From an uncultured Anaerolineae bacterium (GTDB lineage Bacteria; Chloroflexota; Anaerolineae; J036; Brachytrichaceae), in NCBI GenBank assembly GCA_938028725.1, contig CALIMH010000001.1, positions 1 to 64,000 on the forward strand: a stretch of 64,000 bases of DNA, given 5' to 3'. This document shows, piece by piece, positions 1 to 8,980 of the stretch. The notes beneath the pieces are model-generated. The model made no database searches, was not told the DNA's origin, and saw nothing but the letters and a program-made list of their open reading frames with translations. Every line of letters starts with the position of its first letter. Within the stretch, counting starts at the first letter, position 1. A program made the position numbers and the translations under genes.

Positions 1-141
1 GAGATGGTGATGCCGGGGGACACGGTGACGATGCGGGTGAAGCTGATTGCGCCGGTGGCGCTGGAGCAGGGGTCGCGGTTTGCGATACGGGAAGGCGGCC
101 TGACTGTCGGCGCAGGCACGATCCTCCGCGTCTTCGAGTGA
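1..141 (+). CDS. tuf: Elongation factor Tu, C-terminal fragment (5' end outside window)
   Basis: Only the last 46 codons are inside the window, ending at TGA 139-141. The reading begins [18 protein letters not shown] and ends near [17 protein letters not shown], which is the EF-Tu domain III beta-barrel ending ([17 protein letters not shown]). EF-Tu delivers aminoacyl-tRNA to the ribosome as a GTP complex. Its place directly before rpsJ is the usual str/S10 junction. The extreme C-terminus (ILRVFE) departs from the common VVxxIxE ending, but the motif before it is intact. Confidence 0.93.
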   Translation, partial: EMVMPGDTVTMRVKLIAPVALEQGSRFAIREGGLTVGAGTILRVFE

Positions 142-151
142 CGACGTGGCC

Positions 152-460
152 ATGGCTAAACAACGTTTGCGCATCCGTCTGCGTGCTTACGACCACCGCG
201 CGCTTGACCGCTCCGTCAAGCAGATCGTCGAAGCAGCAGAGCGCAACGGCGCTGTCGTCGTTGGCCCAGTGCCGTTGCCGACCAAGATCGAGCGCTTCAC
301 CGTGCGTCGTTCCACCTTCATAGATAAAGACTCGCATGAGCACTTCGAGATCCGCACGCACAAGCGCTTGTTGGACGTGATCGACCCAGACCCGAAAACC
401 ATCGATGCGCTGATCCGGCTCAACCTGCCGGCCGGCGTGGATATCGAGATCAAGCTCTGA
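152..460 (+). CDS. rpsJ: 30S ribosomal protein S10
   Basis: This 102-residue protein starts [16 protein letters not shown], the standard S10 opening. Later it carries [20 protein letters not shown] and ends in a short [11 protein letters not shown] tail, so it is full length. S10 binds the 30S head and also serves in NusB-dependent antitermination. An in-frame GTG at 146 would add two residues (MA-MAKQ). I prefer ATG 152 because the family begins at MAKQ, although neither start has a clear Shine-Dalgarno. It begins 10 nt after the tuf stop and leads the S10 operon. Confidence 0.96.
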   Translation: MAKQRLRIRLRAYDHRALDRSVKQIVEAAERNGAVVVGPVPLPTKIERFTVRRSTFIDKDSHEHFEIRTHKRLLDVIDPDPKTIDALIRLNLPAGVDIEIKL

Positions 461-543
461 GCTGCCTAGCGTAACTCAAGCGCAGTCATGCTCTTGCGCG
501 TATGCGCCTGTGCAGCCCTTGCTGAAGAGCCAATGATGAAGCC

Positions 544-1227
544 ATGAGGAAACTGATCGGTAAAAAAGTTGGAATGACCCAGCTCTTCGACGAGAAGGGC
601 AACGTAACCGGCGTGACAGTCATCGAGGCGGGTCCAAACTACGTGACCCAGGTGAAAACGGTGGAGCGCGATGGCTACAACGCCATTCAGCTTGGCTTCG
701 GCGAAGTGCCGGCCAAGCGCCTCTCGCGCGGTGAGCTGGGCCACTTGGGCTTGCTAAAGCCAAGTGACAAGCACCCGAAGCGGCGCGCGCTGCAAGGTGT
801 GCCGCCGCTGGCACACCTAACCGAAGCCCGCGTCAAGGAGCTCACCTACAAAGAGGGCGACGTGATAGACGTGAGCATCTTTAGCGTGGGCGAGCGCGTG
901 GATGTGACTGGCAAGACAAAAGGCCGCGGCTTCGCCGGCAACATCAAGCGCCACGGCTTTCATCGCCAGCGCAAAACCCACGGCGCGTCGGACCGCGAGC
1001 GCGCACCAGGCTCGATCGGCGCCGGCACCACGCCAGGCCGCGTGGAGAAGGGCCAGCGCATGGCTGGCCACTACGGCCACACCACCGCCACCTCCATGAA
1101 TTTGCGGGTGATGATGGTGGACCCAACCCGCAACCTGATCGCGGTGGCCGGCTCAGTCCCTGGGCCGAACGGCGGCATCGTCATCGTGAAGGAAGCGCGG
1201 AAGAGCGGCAAGAAGGAGAACAAGTGA
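544..1227 (+). CDS. rplC: 50S ribosomal protein L3
   Basis: The protein is 227 residues and begins MRKLIGKKVGMTQLFDEKG, the L3 signature. The loop near residues 120-175 (GKTKGRGFAGNIKRHGFHRQRKTHGASD) is the extension that reaches the peptidyl transferase centre. The C-terminus carries MRVMMVDPTRNLIAVAGSVPGPNGGIVIV. L3 is an early 23S rRNA assembly protein. An 83-nt spacer separates it from rpsJ, and rplD follows after 9 nt, as in other S10 operons. Confidence 0.97.
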   Translation: MRKLIGKKVGMTQLFDEKGNVTGVTVIEAGPNYVTQVKTVERDGYNAIQLGFGEVPAKRLSRGELGHLGLLKPSDKHPKRRALQGVPPLAHLTEARVKELTYKEGDVIDVSIFSVGERVDVTGKTKGRGFAGNIKRHGFHRQRKTHGASDRERAPGSIGAGTTPGRVEKGQRMAGHYGHTTATSMNLRVMMVDPTRNLIAVAGSVPGPNGGIVIVKEARKSGKKENK

Positions 1228-1236
1228 GGACCTGCC

Positions 1237-1854
1237 ATGAAAGTGCCTGTCTTCAACATGAAAGGTGAGACTGTGAGCGAGGTTGAGCTGCCGGAAAGCA
1301 TCTTCGCGGTGAAGGTGAGCCAACCGCTCATGCACCAGGCGCTGATCCGCCAGCTCGCCAACGCGCGTCTCGGCACCCACGACACCAAAACGCGCGCCGA
1401 GGTGGATCGCACCACCAAGAAGCTCTATCGCCAAAAGGGAACCGGCAACGCGCGCCAGGGCAGCCGCAAAGCGCCGCACTGGGTGGGCGGCGGGGTCGCA
1501 TTTGGCCCACATCCGCGCAGCTACTACCAAAGCATGCCCAAGAAGATGCGCCGCCAAGCGATCCGATGCGCCCTCTCGCAGAAGGCCAGCGACAACCAGA
1601 TCGTGGTTGTGGACGATCTGAACTTGTCTGAGCCAAAGACCAAAGCGTTCGCTGCTGCGATGCAGGCGCTGGGCGTGAAGAAGGGGCTGGTGCTGCTGCC
1701 TCATCACAACGAAAACGTCGAAAAGGCTGCCCGCAACTTGCCAAACGTCAAGACGTTGTTCGCCAGCTATCTCAACATCCGCGACATCTTCAAGTACGAC
1801 ACGTTGGTCATGCCCCTCGCTGCGCTGGACGTGGTGCGAGATTGGCTGGGGTGA
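1237..1854 (+). CDS. rplD: 50S ribosomal protein L4
   Basis: This 205-residue protein has the L4 core [44 protein letters not shown] around residues 50-95. That loop lines the peptide exit tunnel. The C-terminal half has the Rossmann-like part ending [18 protein letters not shown]. In proteobacteria L4 represses its own operon and modulates RNase E, but no L4-type leader is evident here. It follows rplC by 9 nt, so translation is probably coupled. Confidence 0.97.
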   Translation: MKVPVFNMKGETVSEVELPESIFAVKVSQPLMHQALIRQLANARLGTHDTKTRAEVDRTTKKLYRQKGTGNARQGSRKAPHWVGGGVAFGPHPRSYYQSMPKKMRRQAIRCALSQKASDNQIVVVDDLNLSEPKTKAFAAAMQALGVKKGLVLLPHHNENVEKAARNLPNVKTLFASYLNIRDIFKYDTLVMPLAALDVVRDWLG

Positions 1855-1878
1855 AAGTCCTCTAGGAGTGAAGCAACT

Positions 1879-2199
1879 ATGCATCCCTATGAAGTGTTGA
1901 AGCGCCCGCTGATAACCGAGAAGACGCAGTGGCAAGTTGGCTACGAGAAGCCCCAATACGCCTTCGAGGTGGACCCACGGGCAAACAAACAGCAAATCAA
2001 GGAGGCTGTAGAGATCGCTTTCGGCGTCAAGGTGTTACGTGTGAACGTCATCAACATGCCGGCTAAGCGACGCCGCAGCCCTCGCAGCCGCATCATTGGG
2101 CGCAAAGCCACGCACGTGCAGCGCTCGCCGCAGTGGAAGAAGGCCATCGTGCAGGTGAGCGAGAAAGACCGCATCGCCCTCTTTGAGGGTGTCAGCTAG
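1879..2199 (+). CDS. rplW: 50S ribosomal protein L23
   Basis: The protein is 106 residues. It begins MHPYEVLKRPLITEKTQW and contains YAFEVDPRANKQQIKEAVEIAFGVKVLRVNVINMPAK, the family's beta-alpha-beta core. L23 sits at the tunnel exit and is the main docking site for signal recognition particle and trigger factor. A purine-rich ctaggagtgaag precedes the ATG. Order between rplD and rplB is canonical. Confidence 0.97.
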   Translation: MHPYEVLKRPLITEKTQWQVGYEKPQYAFEVDPRANKQQIKEAVEIAFGVKVLRVNVINMPAKRRRSPRSRIIGRKATHVQRSPQWKKAIVQVSEKDRIALFEGVS

Positions 2200-2225
2200 T
2201 GAAAGTGTGATTGTGAGGGAGCGAT

Positions 2226-3065
2226 ATGGGCATCAAAACTTTTAAGCCAACTACGCCCAGCCGACGTGGCATGGTAGTCAGCGACTTCGCGGAGATCACT
2301 GCCAAAGAGCCACTGAAGGCGCTGGTGACTGATCTGCGCAAGAGCGGCGGGCGCAACGTGCGCGGCAAAATTACTGTGCGCCATCGTGGCGGCGGCGCCA
2401 AGCGCGCCTATCGCATCATTGACTTTAAGCGCGACAAGTTTGGCATCCCTGGGCGTGTGGCCACCATCGAGTATGACCCCAATCGCTCGGCGCGCATCGC
2501 GCTGGTAGTGTACCGCGACGGCGAAAAGCGCTACATCCTCGCCCCAGAGGGGTTGCGAGTAGGTGATGAGGTCATCAGCGGTCCAGAGGTGGAAGCCAAG
2601 GTGGGCAACGCCTTGCCGTTGGCCAACATACCGATCGGCTCGCTGGTGCACAACATCGAGCTGCATCCCGGCAAAGGCGGCCAGATAGTGCGTTCTGCCG
2701 GCACCAGCGCCCAATTGCTGGCCAAGGAGGGCTTGTATGCCACCTTGCGGATGCCCAGCGGCGAAGTGCGAAAGGTGTTGCAGACCTGCATGGCCACCAT
2801 CGGCCAGGTCAGCAATCCCGATCATGCGAATGTGAAACTGGGCAAAGCGGGCCGCAAGCGTTGGTTGGGCATCCGCCCAACGGTGCGCGGCTCGGCGATG
2901 TCGCCGCGCGATCACCCGCATGGTGGTGGCGAAGGCCGGTCGCCGATCGGCCGCGACGCGCCTTACACGCCGTGGGGCAAGAAGGCGCTGGGCGTAAAGA
3001 CGCGACGCAACAAGCGCACCAACTACCTGATTGTGCGACGCCGAGAGAAGAAGAGCAAGAAGTGA
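2226..3065 (+). CDS. rplB: 50S ribosomal protein L2
   Basis: This 279-residue protein starts [21 protein letters not shown]. It contains [16 protein letters not shown], then [12 protein letters not shown], and the C-terminal segment [23 protein letters not shown] whose histidine sits by the peptidyl transferase centre. L2 is essential for subunit association. Length and motifs match the family. A ggagcgat stretch lies ahead of the start. Confidence 0.98.
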   Translation: MGIKTFKPTTPSRRGMVVSDFAEITAKEPLKALVTDLRKSGGRNVRGKITVRHRGGGAKRAYRIIDFKRDKFGIPGRVATIEYDPNRSARIALVVYRDGEKRYILAPEGLRVGDEVISGPEVEAKVGNALPLANIPIGSLVHNIELHPGKGGQIVRSAGTSAQLLAKEGLYATLRMPSGEVRKVLQTCMATIGQVSNPDHANVKLGKAGRKRWLGIRPTVRGSAMSPRDHPHGGGEGRSPIGRDAPYTPWGKKALGVKTRRNKRTNYLIVRRREKKSKK

Positions 3066-3088
3066 GACAAAGGAGGTGAAGCGGAGCT

Positions 3089-3361
3089 ATGTCACGTTCG
3101 TTGAAAAAAGGCCCATATGTGGACCCCAAGCTGCTTCGGCGCATTGAGGAGATGAACGCGCGCGGAGAGCGGAAGGTGATCCGCACCTGGTCGCGCGCTT
3201 CCACCATCTTCCCTCAAATGGTGCGCCACACCATCGCTGTCCACGACGGTCGGCGACATGTGCCGATCTACATCACCGAGAACATGGTTGGCCACAAATT
3301 GGGCGAGTTCGCCCCCACACGCACCTTCCGCGGCCACATCGTCAAAGAGGAGAAGAAGTGA
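3089..3361 (+). CDS. rpsS: 30S ribosomal protein S19
   Basis: The protein is 90 residues and starts [19 protein letters not shown]. It contains [14 protein letters not shown] and [14 protein letters not shown], diagnostic for S19 of the 30S head. A strong aaaggaggtgaag Shine-Dalgarno lies about 10 nt upstream. It sits between rplB and rplV as expected. Confidence 0.98.
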   Translation: MSRSLKKGPYVDPKLLRRIEEMNARGERKVIRTWSRASTIFPQMVRHTIAVHDGRRHVPIYITENMVGHKLGEFAPTRTFRGHIVKEEKK

Positions 3362-3378
3362 ATCACTGGAGCTGACGT

Positions 3379-3741
3379 ATGGCACAACTGGCGAATAACG
3401 AGGTGCGTGCTGTGCTGCGCTACGTGCGCATGTCCCCGCAAAAGGTGCGGTTAGTGGCCAATCTGGTGCGCGGCAAAAGGGCGAGCGAAGCTCTTGAGCT
3501 GTTGCGCTTCACGCCAAAGGCTGCTGCAGAGCCGGTTAGCAGAACCATCGCCTCCGCTGTGGCTAACGCAGTGGAGACGCGGCAGATGAACGCTGACGAC
3601 TTGGTGATCAGCCAGATTTACGTGGACGGCGGCCCTATCCGCCACTGGCGTCGCTTTGCTGCACGCGGGCGCTTTCGCCCTATTCAGCGCAAGACCTCTC
3701 ACATTACCGTTGTCGTTCGAGAACAACCGAAGGAAGAGTAG
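3379..3741 (+). CDS. rplV: 50S ribosomal protein L22
   Basis: This 120-residue protein has the L22 core RYVRMSPQKVRLVANLVRGK near its N-terminus. The C-terminal hairpin (GGPIRHWRRFAARGRFRPIQRKTSHITVVV) reaches into the exit tunnel and is the classic site of macrolide-resistance changes. It ends in KEE. It starts 17 nt after rpsS and stops 5 nt before rpsC. Confidence 0.97.
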   Translation: MAQLANNEVRAVLRYVRMSPQKVRLVANLVRGKRASEALELLRFTPKAAAEPVSRTIASAVANAVETRQMNADDLVISQIYVDGGPIRHWRRFAARGRFRPIQRKTSHITVVVREQPKEE

Positions 3742-3746
3742 CTCTC

Positions 3747-4532
3747 ATGGGCCGCAAAGTTCATCCATACGGCTTTCGCTTGGGCGTGATCCGCGACTGG
3801 AAGAGTCGCTGGTATGCGCCAAAGAGCGAGTACACGCGCCTGCTGCACGAGGACATGAATGTGCGCGAGTACTTGCGCAAAAAGATGGACGCCGACAACG
3901 CCGGCATCGCTGACATTTTGATCGAGCGTCTCCCTAATCAACTTCACGTGACCGTGCAAACTGCTCGGCCTGGAGTGGTGATTGGGCGCAAAGGCGCTGC
4001 GGTCAAGGAGATCCGCGATAGCCTCGAAGCAATGACCGGCAAAAAGGTCAAGCTGGACATCGAGGAGATCACCAAGCCGGAGTTGGTGGCCGTGTTAGTC
4101 GCCAAGAACATCGCGCAACAGATCGAGCGTCGCATCCCTTACAACCGCGCCATGAAGAAAGCGGTCCAATCGGCCATGCAACGCGGCGCGTTGGGTGTGC
4201 GTGTCGAATGCGCCGGCCGCCTGGGAGGTGCCGAGATGAAGCGCACCAGCCTATTGATGGAGGGGCGCATCCCGCGCAACACCCTGCGCGCTGACATTGA
4301 CTACGCCCAGGCCGAAGCGCGCACCACCTACGGCCAGATCGGCATCAAAGTGTGGATTTACAAGGGTGACATCCTGAACAACGAGCTGCCAACCGAAAGC
4401 ACCACCCGCCCATCGCGCACCCAACAAGCTGGTGGGCATCGGGATCGCCGTGACCGCCGGGAACGTCGCGGCAGGCGCGGCGGCGGTAGCGCAGCGCAAG
4501 AGTCAAGCCCAGCCGCACAGTCGGCAGCCTAA
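3747..4532 (+). CDS. rpsC: 30S ribosomal protein S3
   Basis: This 261-residue protein starts MGRKVHPYGFRLGVIRDWKSRWY. The KH domain lies near residues 65-85 (VVIGRKGAAVKEIRDSLEAM), and the C-terminal S3 domain contains RNTLRADIDYAQAEARTTYGQIGIKVWIYKGD. S3 forms part of the mRNA entry helicase. The last 45 residues are a low-complexity Arg/Gly/Ser/Ala tail (DRRERRGRRGGG), longer than in E. coli but common in GC-rich phyla. It stops 21 nt before rplP. Confidence 0.97.
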   Translation: MGRKVHPYGFRLGVIRDWKSRWYAPKSEYTRLLHEDMNVREYLRKKMDADNAGIADILIERLPNQLHVTVQTARPGVVIGRKGAAVKEIRDSLEAMTGKKVKLDIEEITKPELVAVLVAKNIAQQIERRIPYNRAMKKAVQSAMQRGALGVRVECAGRLGGAEMKRTSLLMEGRIPRNTLRADIDYAQAEARTTYGQIGIKVWIYKGDILNNELPTESTTRPSRTQQAGGHRDRRDRRERRGRRGGGSAAQESSPAAQSAA

Positions 4533-4553
4533 CACGAGGAGGAGCAACGAACC

Positions 4554-4970
4554 ATGTTAATGCCGAAGCGAGTGAAGTTTCGCAAGCAACAGCGCGGCCG
4601 CCTGAAGGGCAAGGCGTATCGCGGTTGTGAGGTGGAGGAGGGCGATTTCGGCTTGCAAGCCCTGGAGCCGGCCTGGATCACCGCCCGGCAGATCGAAGCC
4701 GTCCGGCGTGTGCTGGTGCGCGAGATGAAGCGTCGCGGCAAGCAGATCATCCGCATCTTCCCCGATAAGCCGGTCACCGCCAAGCCGGCCGAAACCCGCA
4801 TGGGCAAGGGCAAAGGCGCGGTTGACCACTGGGTTGCCGTGGTCAAGCCTGGTCGCGTCATGTTCGAGGTGGCAGGTGTCGAGGAGAGTGTGGCGCGAGC
4901 AGCCCTCACCCAAGCCGCCTATAAGCTGCCCATCAAGTGCCAGGTGGTGGCGCGCAAGACAGGAGAGTGA
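4554..4970 (+). CDS. rplP: 50S ribosomal protein L16
   Basis: The protein is 138 residues and begins [19 protein letters not shown], the invariant L16 start, which fixes the ATG at 4554 rather than the internal one at 4560. Further motifs are [17 protein letters not shown] and [17 protein letters not shown]16 organises the A-site tRNA region of 23S rRNA. A gaggaggagc ribosome-binding site lies upstream. Confidence 0.98.
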   Translation: MLMPKRVKFRKQQRGRLKGKAYRGCEVEEGDFGLQALEPAWITARQIEAVRRVLVREMKRRGKQIIRIFPDKPVTAKPAETRMGKGKGAVDHWVAVVKPGRVMFEVAGVEESVARAALTQAAYKLPIKCQVVARKTGE

Positions 4971-4974
4971 AACC

Positions 4975-5202
4975 ATGAACGCGCGAGAACTCAGCAAACT
5001 GTCAAACGCCGAGCTGCACAGCAAGCTCGACGACGCCTATCGCGAGCTGTTCAACCTGCGCTTTCAGCGCGCGCAAGGCAAGCTGACCGACACCAACGCC
5101 ATCACCAAGGCGCGCCACAACATCGCGCGCATCAAAACTGTGTTGCGCCAGCGACAGCTCGCCGCTGAGATCGCACAGTCCACTCAGCAGACTCAGAAAT
5201 AG
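4975..5202 (+). CDS. rpmC: 50S ribosomal protein L29
   Basis: This 75-residue protein starts MNARELSKLSNAELHSKLDD. It has the two-helix L29 pattern, with ELFNLRFQRAQGKLTDTNAI followed by KARHNIARIKTVLRQR. The start is ATG 4975, preceded by aggagagtga; the frame is open further upstream, but that would bury the gene inside rplP. L29 lies at the tunnel exit near L23. It begins 4 nt after rplP ends. Confidence 0.95.
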   Translation: MNARELSKLSNAELHSKLDDAYRELFNLRFQRAQGKLTDTNAITKARHNIARIKTVLRQRQLAAEIAQSTQQTQK

Positions 5203-5223
5203 CGCAAGGAGGAGATTGACCAC

Positions 5224-5481
5224 ATGAGTGAGGAGCGAAGAAGGCGTCTGGTCGGCGAAGTGGTGAGCGACAAAATGCAGAAGACCATCGTCGTGCGCGT
5301 CGAGCGCACCTTTCGCCACCCTCTCTACAAGAAGGTGGTGATCCGAAGCAAAAAGTACAAAGCGCACGACGAGAATGAATCGGCGCGGGAAGGCGACATC
5401 GTGCAAATCGTCGAGCATCGCCCCATCAGCAAGACCAAGCGCTGGATGCTGGAGTCCATTATCGAAAAAAGGAGCGCCTGA
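5224..5481 (+). CDS. rpsQ: 30S ribosomal protein S17
   Basis: The protein is 85 residues. It has the OB-fold S17 pattern [21 protein letters not shown], then [19 protein letters not shown] and [19 protein letters not shown]. It binds 16S helix 11 early in assembly. A good aaggaggagatt Shine-Dalgarno precedes the ATG. The stop lies 2 nt before rplN. Confidence 0.97.
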   Translation: MSEERRRRLVGEVVSDKMQKTIVVRVERTFRHPLYKKVVIRSKKYKAHDENESAREGDIVQIVEHRPISKTKRWMLESIIEKRSA

Positions 5482-5483
5482 CC

Positions 5484-5855
5484 ATGATTCAGCAGGAATC
5501 TCGCTTGCAGGTGGCCGACAACACCGGCGCCAAAGAGCTGTTGTGCATTCACATTCACGGTGGCCATCGGCGCCGCTATGGCCGCGTCGGCGATGTGATC
5601 ACGGCTGCGGTGAAGTCGGCCACTCCAACTGCCGACGTGAAGAAAAGCAGCGTGGTCAAAGCGGTGATCGTCCGCGTGGCGAAGGAGTATCGCCGAGCTG
5701 ATGGCTCCTACATCCGCTTTGACGACAATGCTGCCGTCATCTTGAGCGATGACGGTGTGAATCCCCGTGGCACACGCATCTTCGGGCCGGTGGCGCGCGA
5801 GCTGCGCGACAAGGGCTTTATGAAGATCGTGTCGCTCGCGCCAGAAGTGCTATGA
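5484..5855 (+). CDS. rplN: 50S ribosomal protein L14
   Basis: This 123-residue protein starts [27 protein letters not shown]. It contains the family motif [26 protein letters not shown] in close variant, and [31 protein letters not shown] at the end. L14 contacts the 30S subunit in bridge B8. Its ribosome-binding site (aaaggagcg) lies inside the end of rpsQ, which suggests coupling. Confidence 0.97.
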   Translation: MIQQESRLQVADNTGAKELLCIHIHGGHRRRYGRVGDVITAAVKSATPTADVKKSSVVKAVIVRVAKEYRRADGSYIRFDDNAAVILSDDGVNPRGTRIFGPVARELRDKGFMKIVSLAPEVL

Positions 5856-5910
5856 GACTGAAGTTCAAGCGGTTGATTGGACTTGCCAACAACCCACAGA
5901 GGAGCAAAGC

Positions 5911-6225
5911 ATGAAGATTAAGAAAGGCGATACTGTCCTGGTGATCACAGGTGACTACCGCGGCAAGCGCGGCGAGGTGCTGCGCGTGCTGCGGAAGTCC
6001 AACAAGGTGGTTGTCAAGGGCGTGAACATTGTCAAAAAGCACGCCAAGCCTCGCCGCTCGCAGCGTGGCGTGACCCAGGCGGGGCTGATTGAAGTGGAGA
6101 TGCCCATACACGCCTCGAACGTTAAGCTGATCGCGCCAAGCGGCAAGCCCACACGGGTGAACTATCGCTTTGAGAATGGCCGCAAGGTCCGCTATTCCAA
6201 CAAGCTGAAGGAGGTGCTGGATTAA
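5911..6225 (+). CDS. rplX: 50S ribosomal protein L24
   Basis: The 104-residue protein begins [27 protein letters not shown], a KOW motif typical of L24. It continues with [38 protein letters not shown]24 initiates 50S assembly. It is preceded by agaggagcaaagc and ends with TAA one nucleotide before the rplE start. Confidence 0.97.
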   Translation: MKIKKGDTVLVITGDYRGKRGEVLRVLRKSNKVVVKGVNIVKKHAKPRRSQRGVTQAGLIEVEMPIHASNVKLIAPSGKPTRVNYRFENGRKVRYSNKLKEVLD

Positions 6226-6226
6226 C

Positions 6227-6769
6227 ATGGCGGACCTACGGCAGTTCTACATCGAGCACGTTCGCCCTGCCATGATCAAGGAGTTCGGCTACCGCAACCC
6301 CATGCAGGTGCCGAAAATCGAGAAGATAGTGCTCAACGTCGGGGTGGGGCGCGAGTCTGCAGAGAACCCGAAGGTGGTTGACTTCGCCGTTAACGACCTC
6401 GCACAAATTAGCGGCCAGAAGCCAGTGGTCACCAAAGCGCGAAAGAGCATTGCAGGGTTCAAGCTGCGCGCGGGGCGCCCGATCGGCGTGAAAGTCACCT
6501 TGCGCGGCAGGCGCATGTACGACTTCCTTTACCGCCTGATCCATCTGGCGTTGCCGCGAGTGCGCGACTTTCGAGGTGTCTCGCCTGATAGCTTTGATGG
6601 CCGCGGCAATTACACGCTGGGCCTGTCAGAGCAGATCATCTTTCCAGAAATTGACTACGACAAGACTGATAAAGTGCGCGGCCTGGAAGTGACCATCGTC
6701 ACCACTGCCAAGAGCGATGCCGAGGGCCGCGCGTTGTTGCGGTTGTTCGGAATGCCCTTCAGAAAGTAG
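6227..6769 (+). CDS. rplE: 50S ribosomal protein L5
   Basis: This 180-residue protein contains [49 protein letters not shown] and the [19 protein letters not shown] segment that contacts the P-site tRNA. It binds 5S rRNA. The C-terminal [12 protein letters not shown] matches the usual L5 ending. It directly follows rplX. Confidence 0.97.
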   Translation: MADLRQFYIEHVRPAMIKEFGYRNPMQVPKIEKIVLNVGVGRESAENPKVVDFAVNDLAQISGQKPVVTKARKSIAGFKLRAGRPIGVKVTLRGRRMYDFLYRLIHLALPRVRDFRGVSPDSFDGRGNYTLGLSEQIIFPEIDYDKTDKVRGLEVTIVTTAKSDAEGRALLRLFGMPFRK

Positions 6770-6800
6770 CGATTCGTCTGCGGAGAGAATCTGGAGAACT

Positions 6801-6983
6801 ATGCCGAGAACAGCGATGATGTGGCGCGAGAAGCGCCGAAAGTTCAAGGTTCGCGTGCGCAACCGCTGTGCGGTCACAGGGCGCGCGCGTGGTTACATGC
6901 GCAAGTTCGGTGTTTCGCGCATCGTTTTTCGCGAGATGGCGCTGCGCGGTGAGATCCCGGGCGTGCGAAAAGCATCTTGGTGA
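6801..6983 (+). CDS. rpsN: 30S ribosomal protein S14, short form lacking the zinc ligands
   Basis: The protein is 60 residues, the length of the short zinc-binding (type Z) S14. The C-terminal two thirds reads [25 protein letters not shown], then [15 protein letters not shown]. In zinc S14 the ligands are CxxC and CxxC. Here the first pair is CAVT and the second is SRIV, so only one of four cysteines remains. In this respect it resembles the long zinc-free S14 of E. coli (RCRQTG, LSRI). Start ATG 6801 follows agaatctggagaact. It sits between rplE and rpsH as usual. Confidence 0.93.
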   Translation: MPRTAMMWREKRRKFKVRVRNRCAVTGRARGYMRKFGVSRIVFREMALRGEIPGVRKASW

Positions 6984-6990
6984 GTGTGCC

Positions 6991-7398
6991 ATGGTCAACG
7001 ATACGCTGGGCGATATGCTCACCCGCATTCGCAACGCTGTGGCAGTCGGCCATGCTAGCGTCGCCGTCCCAGCCTCGAAGGTGAACGCGCGCGTCGCGGA
7101 CATCCTTAAGGAGGAGGGCTACATAGAGGACTGGCAGGAGGTCGCACAGGATGAGGTCAAGAAGATGATCAACATCAAGCTGCGCTACTTCGGCGAGCGC
7201 CGCAGCCGACGCCCCGTCATCAGCAACTTGAAGCGCGTCAGCCGCCCAGGTCGGCGGGTGTACGTGCGAGTTGGTGAAATACCGCGGGTGTTGAGCGGCA
7301 TCGGCATCGCCATTCTCTCAACACCTAAGGGCATCATCACTGACAAGCAGGCTCGCCGGTTGCGCGTGGGCGGTGAAGTGCTCTGCTACGTGTATTGA
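6991..7398 (+). CDS. rpsH: 30S ribosomal protein S8
   Basis: This 135-residue protein starts MVNDTLGDMLTRIRNAVAVGH, the conserved S8 N-terminus, which places the start at 6991 although the frame is open upstream through rpsN. The C-terminus has VLSGIGIAILSTPKGIITDKQARRLRVGGEVLCYVY, ending with the typical G-G-E-x-L-C-x-V. S8 binds 16S helix 21 and in E. coli represses the spc operon. It lies 7 nt after rpsN. Confidence 0.97.
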   Translation: MVNDTLGDMLTRIRNAVAVGHASVAVPASKVNARVADILKEEGYIEDWQEVAQDEVKKMINIKLRYFGERRSRRPVISNLKRVSRPGRRVYVRVGEIPRVLSGIGIAILSTPKGIITDKQARRLRVGGEVLCYVY

Positions 7399-7417
7399 TG
7401 AGGAGGTTGGAGCGCTC

Positions 7418-7978
7418 ATGTCTCGCATTGGAAGGAAACCTATCCCGCTGCCCAGCGGTGTGGATGTGCACGTGCACGATGGGCTGGTCACTGTGAAAGG
7501 TCCGAAGGGCCAGCTCAGCCGGCGCATTGACCCGCGCGTGTCGGTCGAGAAGAACGGCAATTGGGTGGAGGTAAAGCGCACAGGCGACGAGCGTGAAGAG
7601 CGCGCGTTGCATGGGTTGACCCGCGCCCTCATCAGCAACATGGTGAGCGGCGTCTCGTCTGGCTTTGAGAAGAAGCTGGTGATCGGCGAGGAGAGCGTCG
7701 GCTATCGCATCGAGCAGGTCGGGCGCAACCTTGTGCTCTACCTGGGCTACTCACACCCCATTGAGTTCAAACCGCCGGAGGGCATCACCCTGAGCGCCGA
7801 TCCGAAGAGCCGCACCATCACCGTCTCGGGCATTGATAAGGAGCTGGTGGGCGAAGTTGCTGCTCGCATTCGCCGCTTGCGTCCTCCCGAGCCTTACAAG
7901 GGCAAGGGTATTCGTTACGTGGACGAGAAGATACGCCGCAAGGAGGGCAAGGCCGCTAAGACCGGCAAAGGCAAGTGA
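7418..7978 (+). CDS. rplF: 50S ribosomal protein L6
   Basis: The protein is 186 residues and starts MSRIGRKPIPLPSGVDVHV, the L6 opening. A second repeat domain contains KKLVIGEESVGYRIEQVGRN and the C-terminal PEPYKGKGIRYVDEKIRRKEGKAAKTGKGK. It lies near the sarcin-ricin loop. gaggaggttggagc precedes the start. Confidence 0.97.
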   Translation: MSRIGRKPIPLPSGVDVHVHDGLVTVKGPKGQLSRRIDPRVSVEKNGNWVEVKRTGDEREERALHGLTRALISNMVSGVSSGFEKKLVIGEESVGYRIEQVGRNLVLYLGYSHPIEFKPPEGITLSADPKSRTITVSGIDKELVGEVAARIRRLRPPEPYKGKGIRYVDEKIRRKEGKAAKTGKGK

Positions 7979-8035
7979 TCGCACGGTGAGGTGGCACTTG
8001 CTGGTCGCTTGTGAAAGGTGAGTTAGGGCATAGCC

Positions 8036-8401
8036 ATGGCAGAAGTGAATCGTCGAGAAGCCAGAGAGCGCCGTAGGCGGCGTGTGCGCGCGCGCGTGCA
8101 AGGCACCGCTGCGCGGCCAAGGCTGAACGTGTTCCGCAGCTTAAAGCACATCTACGCGCAGATCATAGACGACGACCGCGGACACACACTGGTCGCTGCC
8201 TCAACGCTGGATAAAGAGATACGCGCGCAGAGCGCAGCGTTGAAGAAAACCGAAGAGGCGTTTGCTGTCGGCAAACTGCTGGCCCAGCGCGCGCTGGAGC
8301 AGCAGATCACGCGCGTCGTGTTCGACCGCGCCGGCTATCGCTATCATGGGCGCGTGAAAGCCGTTGCAGATGGCGCGCGCCAGGGTGGTTTGGAGTTCTG
8401 A
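8036..8401 (+). CDS. rplR: 50S ribosomal protein L18
   Basis: This 121-residue protein contains [31 protein letters not shown] and [44 protein letters not shown]. These are the 5S rRNA-binding L18 core and its standard ending (YHGRVKALADAAREGGLEF in relatives). It precedes rpsE by 3 nt. Confidence 0.97.
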   Translation: MAEVNRREARERRRRRVRARVQGTAARPRLNVFRSLKHIYAQIIDDDRGHTLVAASTLDKEIRAQSAALKKTEEAFAVGKLLAQRALEQQITRVVFDRAGYRYHGRVKAVADGARQGGLEF

Positions 8402-8404
8402 AGC

Positions 8405-8980
8405 ATGGAAAGCAAGCAAGCTCGAAAGGAGAATCGCAAAGCCTCCGGCGTCGCCGAGGCGCCAGCTGAGCTGGACATCCGCGCTGTTGAGACGCTGCGA
8501 GTTGCCAAGGTGATCAAAGGCGGGCGACGCTTCGCCTTCCGCGCGCTGGTTGTAGTGGGTGACAACCGCGGCCGGGTGGGCGTGGGCACCGGCAAGGCGC
8601 GCACCGCGCAAGACGCGATTCGCAAAGCAACCGACCGCGCCCGCAACACCATGACAAGAGTGAATCTGCTGGGACACACCATCCCCCACGAGGTGATCTC
8701 CAAGCACGGTAGCGCCGTGGTTTTGCTGAAGCCAGCATCGCCCGGCACAGGGGTGATCGCCGGCGGTGGGGTGCGCGCCGTGCTAGAGGCAGCCGGCGTG
8801 CGCGATGTGTTGACCAAGGCGCTTGGTGCGGATAACCGCTTCAACAACACACTGGCCACCTTCAAGGGCCTGCTGATGTTGCGCAGCATTCACGAAGAGG
8901 CGCGCCGTCGCAATAAGCCCTTGGCCCATGTGAAGCCATTCTGGTGGAGGTTGGACAATGAGCAACCAGCCGGTAACTGA
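8405..8980 (+). CDS. rpsE: 30S ribosomal protein S5
   Basis: This 191-residue protein has the double-stranded RNA-binding-like N-domain VAKVIKGGRRFAFRALVVVGDNRGRVGVGTGKA. The C-domain has KPASPGTGVIAGGGVRAVLEAAGVRDVLTKALGADN. S5 takes part in decoding accuracy and the mRNA entry helicase. The N-terminus carries about 25 extra lysine/glutamate-rich residues. Its last 23 nt overlap rpmD in another frame. Confidence 0.97.
   Translation: MESKQARKENRKASGVAEAPAELDIRAVETLRVAKVIKGGRRFAFRALVVVGDNRGRVGVGTGKARTAQDAIRKATDRARNTMTRVNLLGHTIPHEVISKHGSAVVLLKPASPGTGVIAGGGVRAVLEAAGVRDVLTKALGADNRFNNTLATFKGLLMLRSIHEEARRRNKPLAHVKPFWWRLDNEQPAGN

Noticed and set aside
1153-1995. 280-codon minus-strand open frame over rplC, rplD and rplW
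   Set aside because: It lies opposite three certain ribosomal genes, has no family match, and such shadows are common in GC-rich coding DNA.
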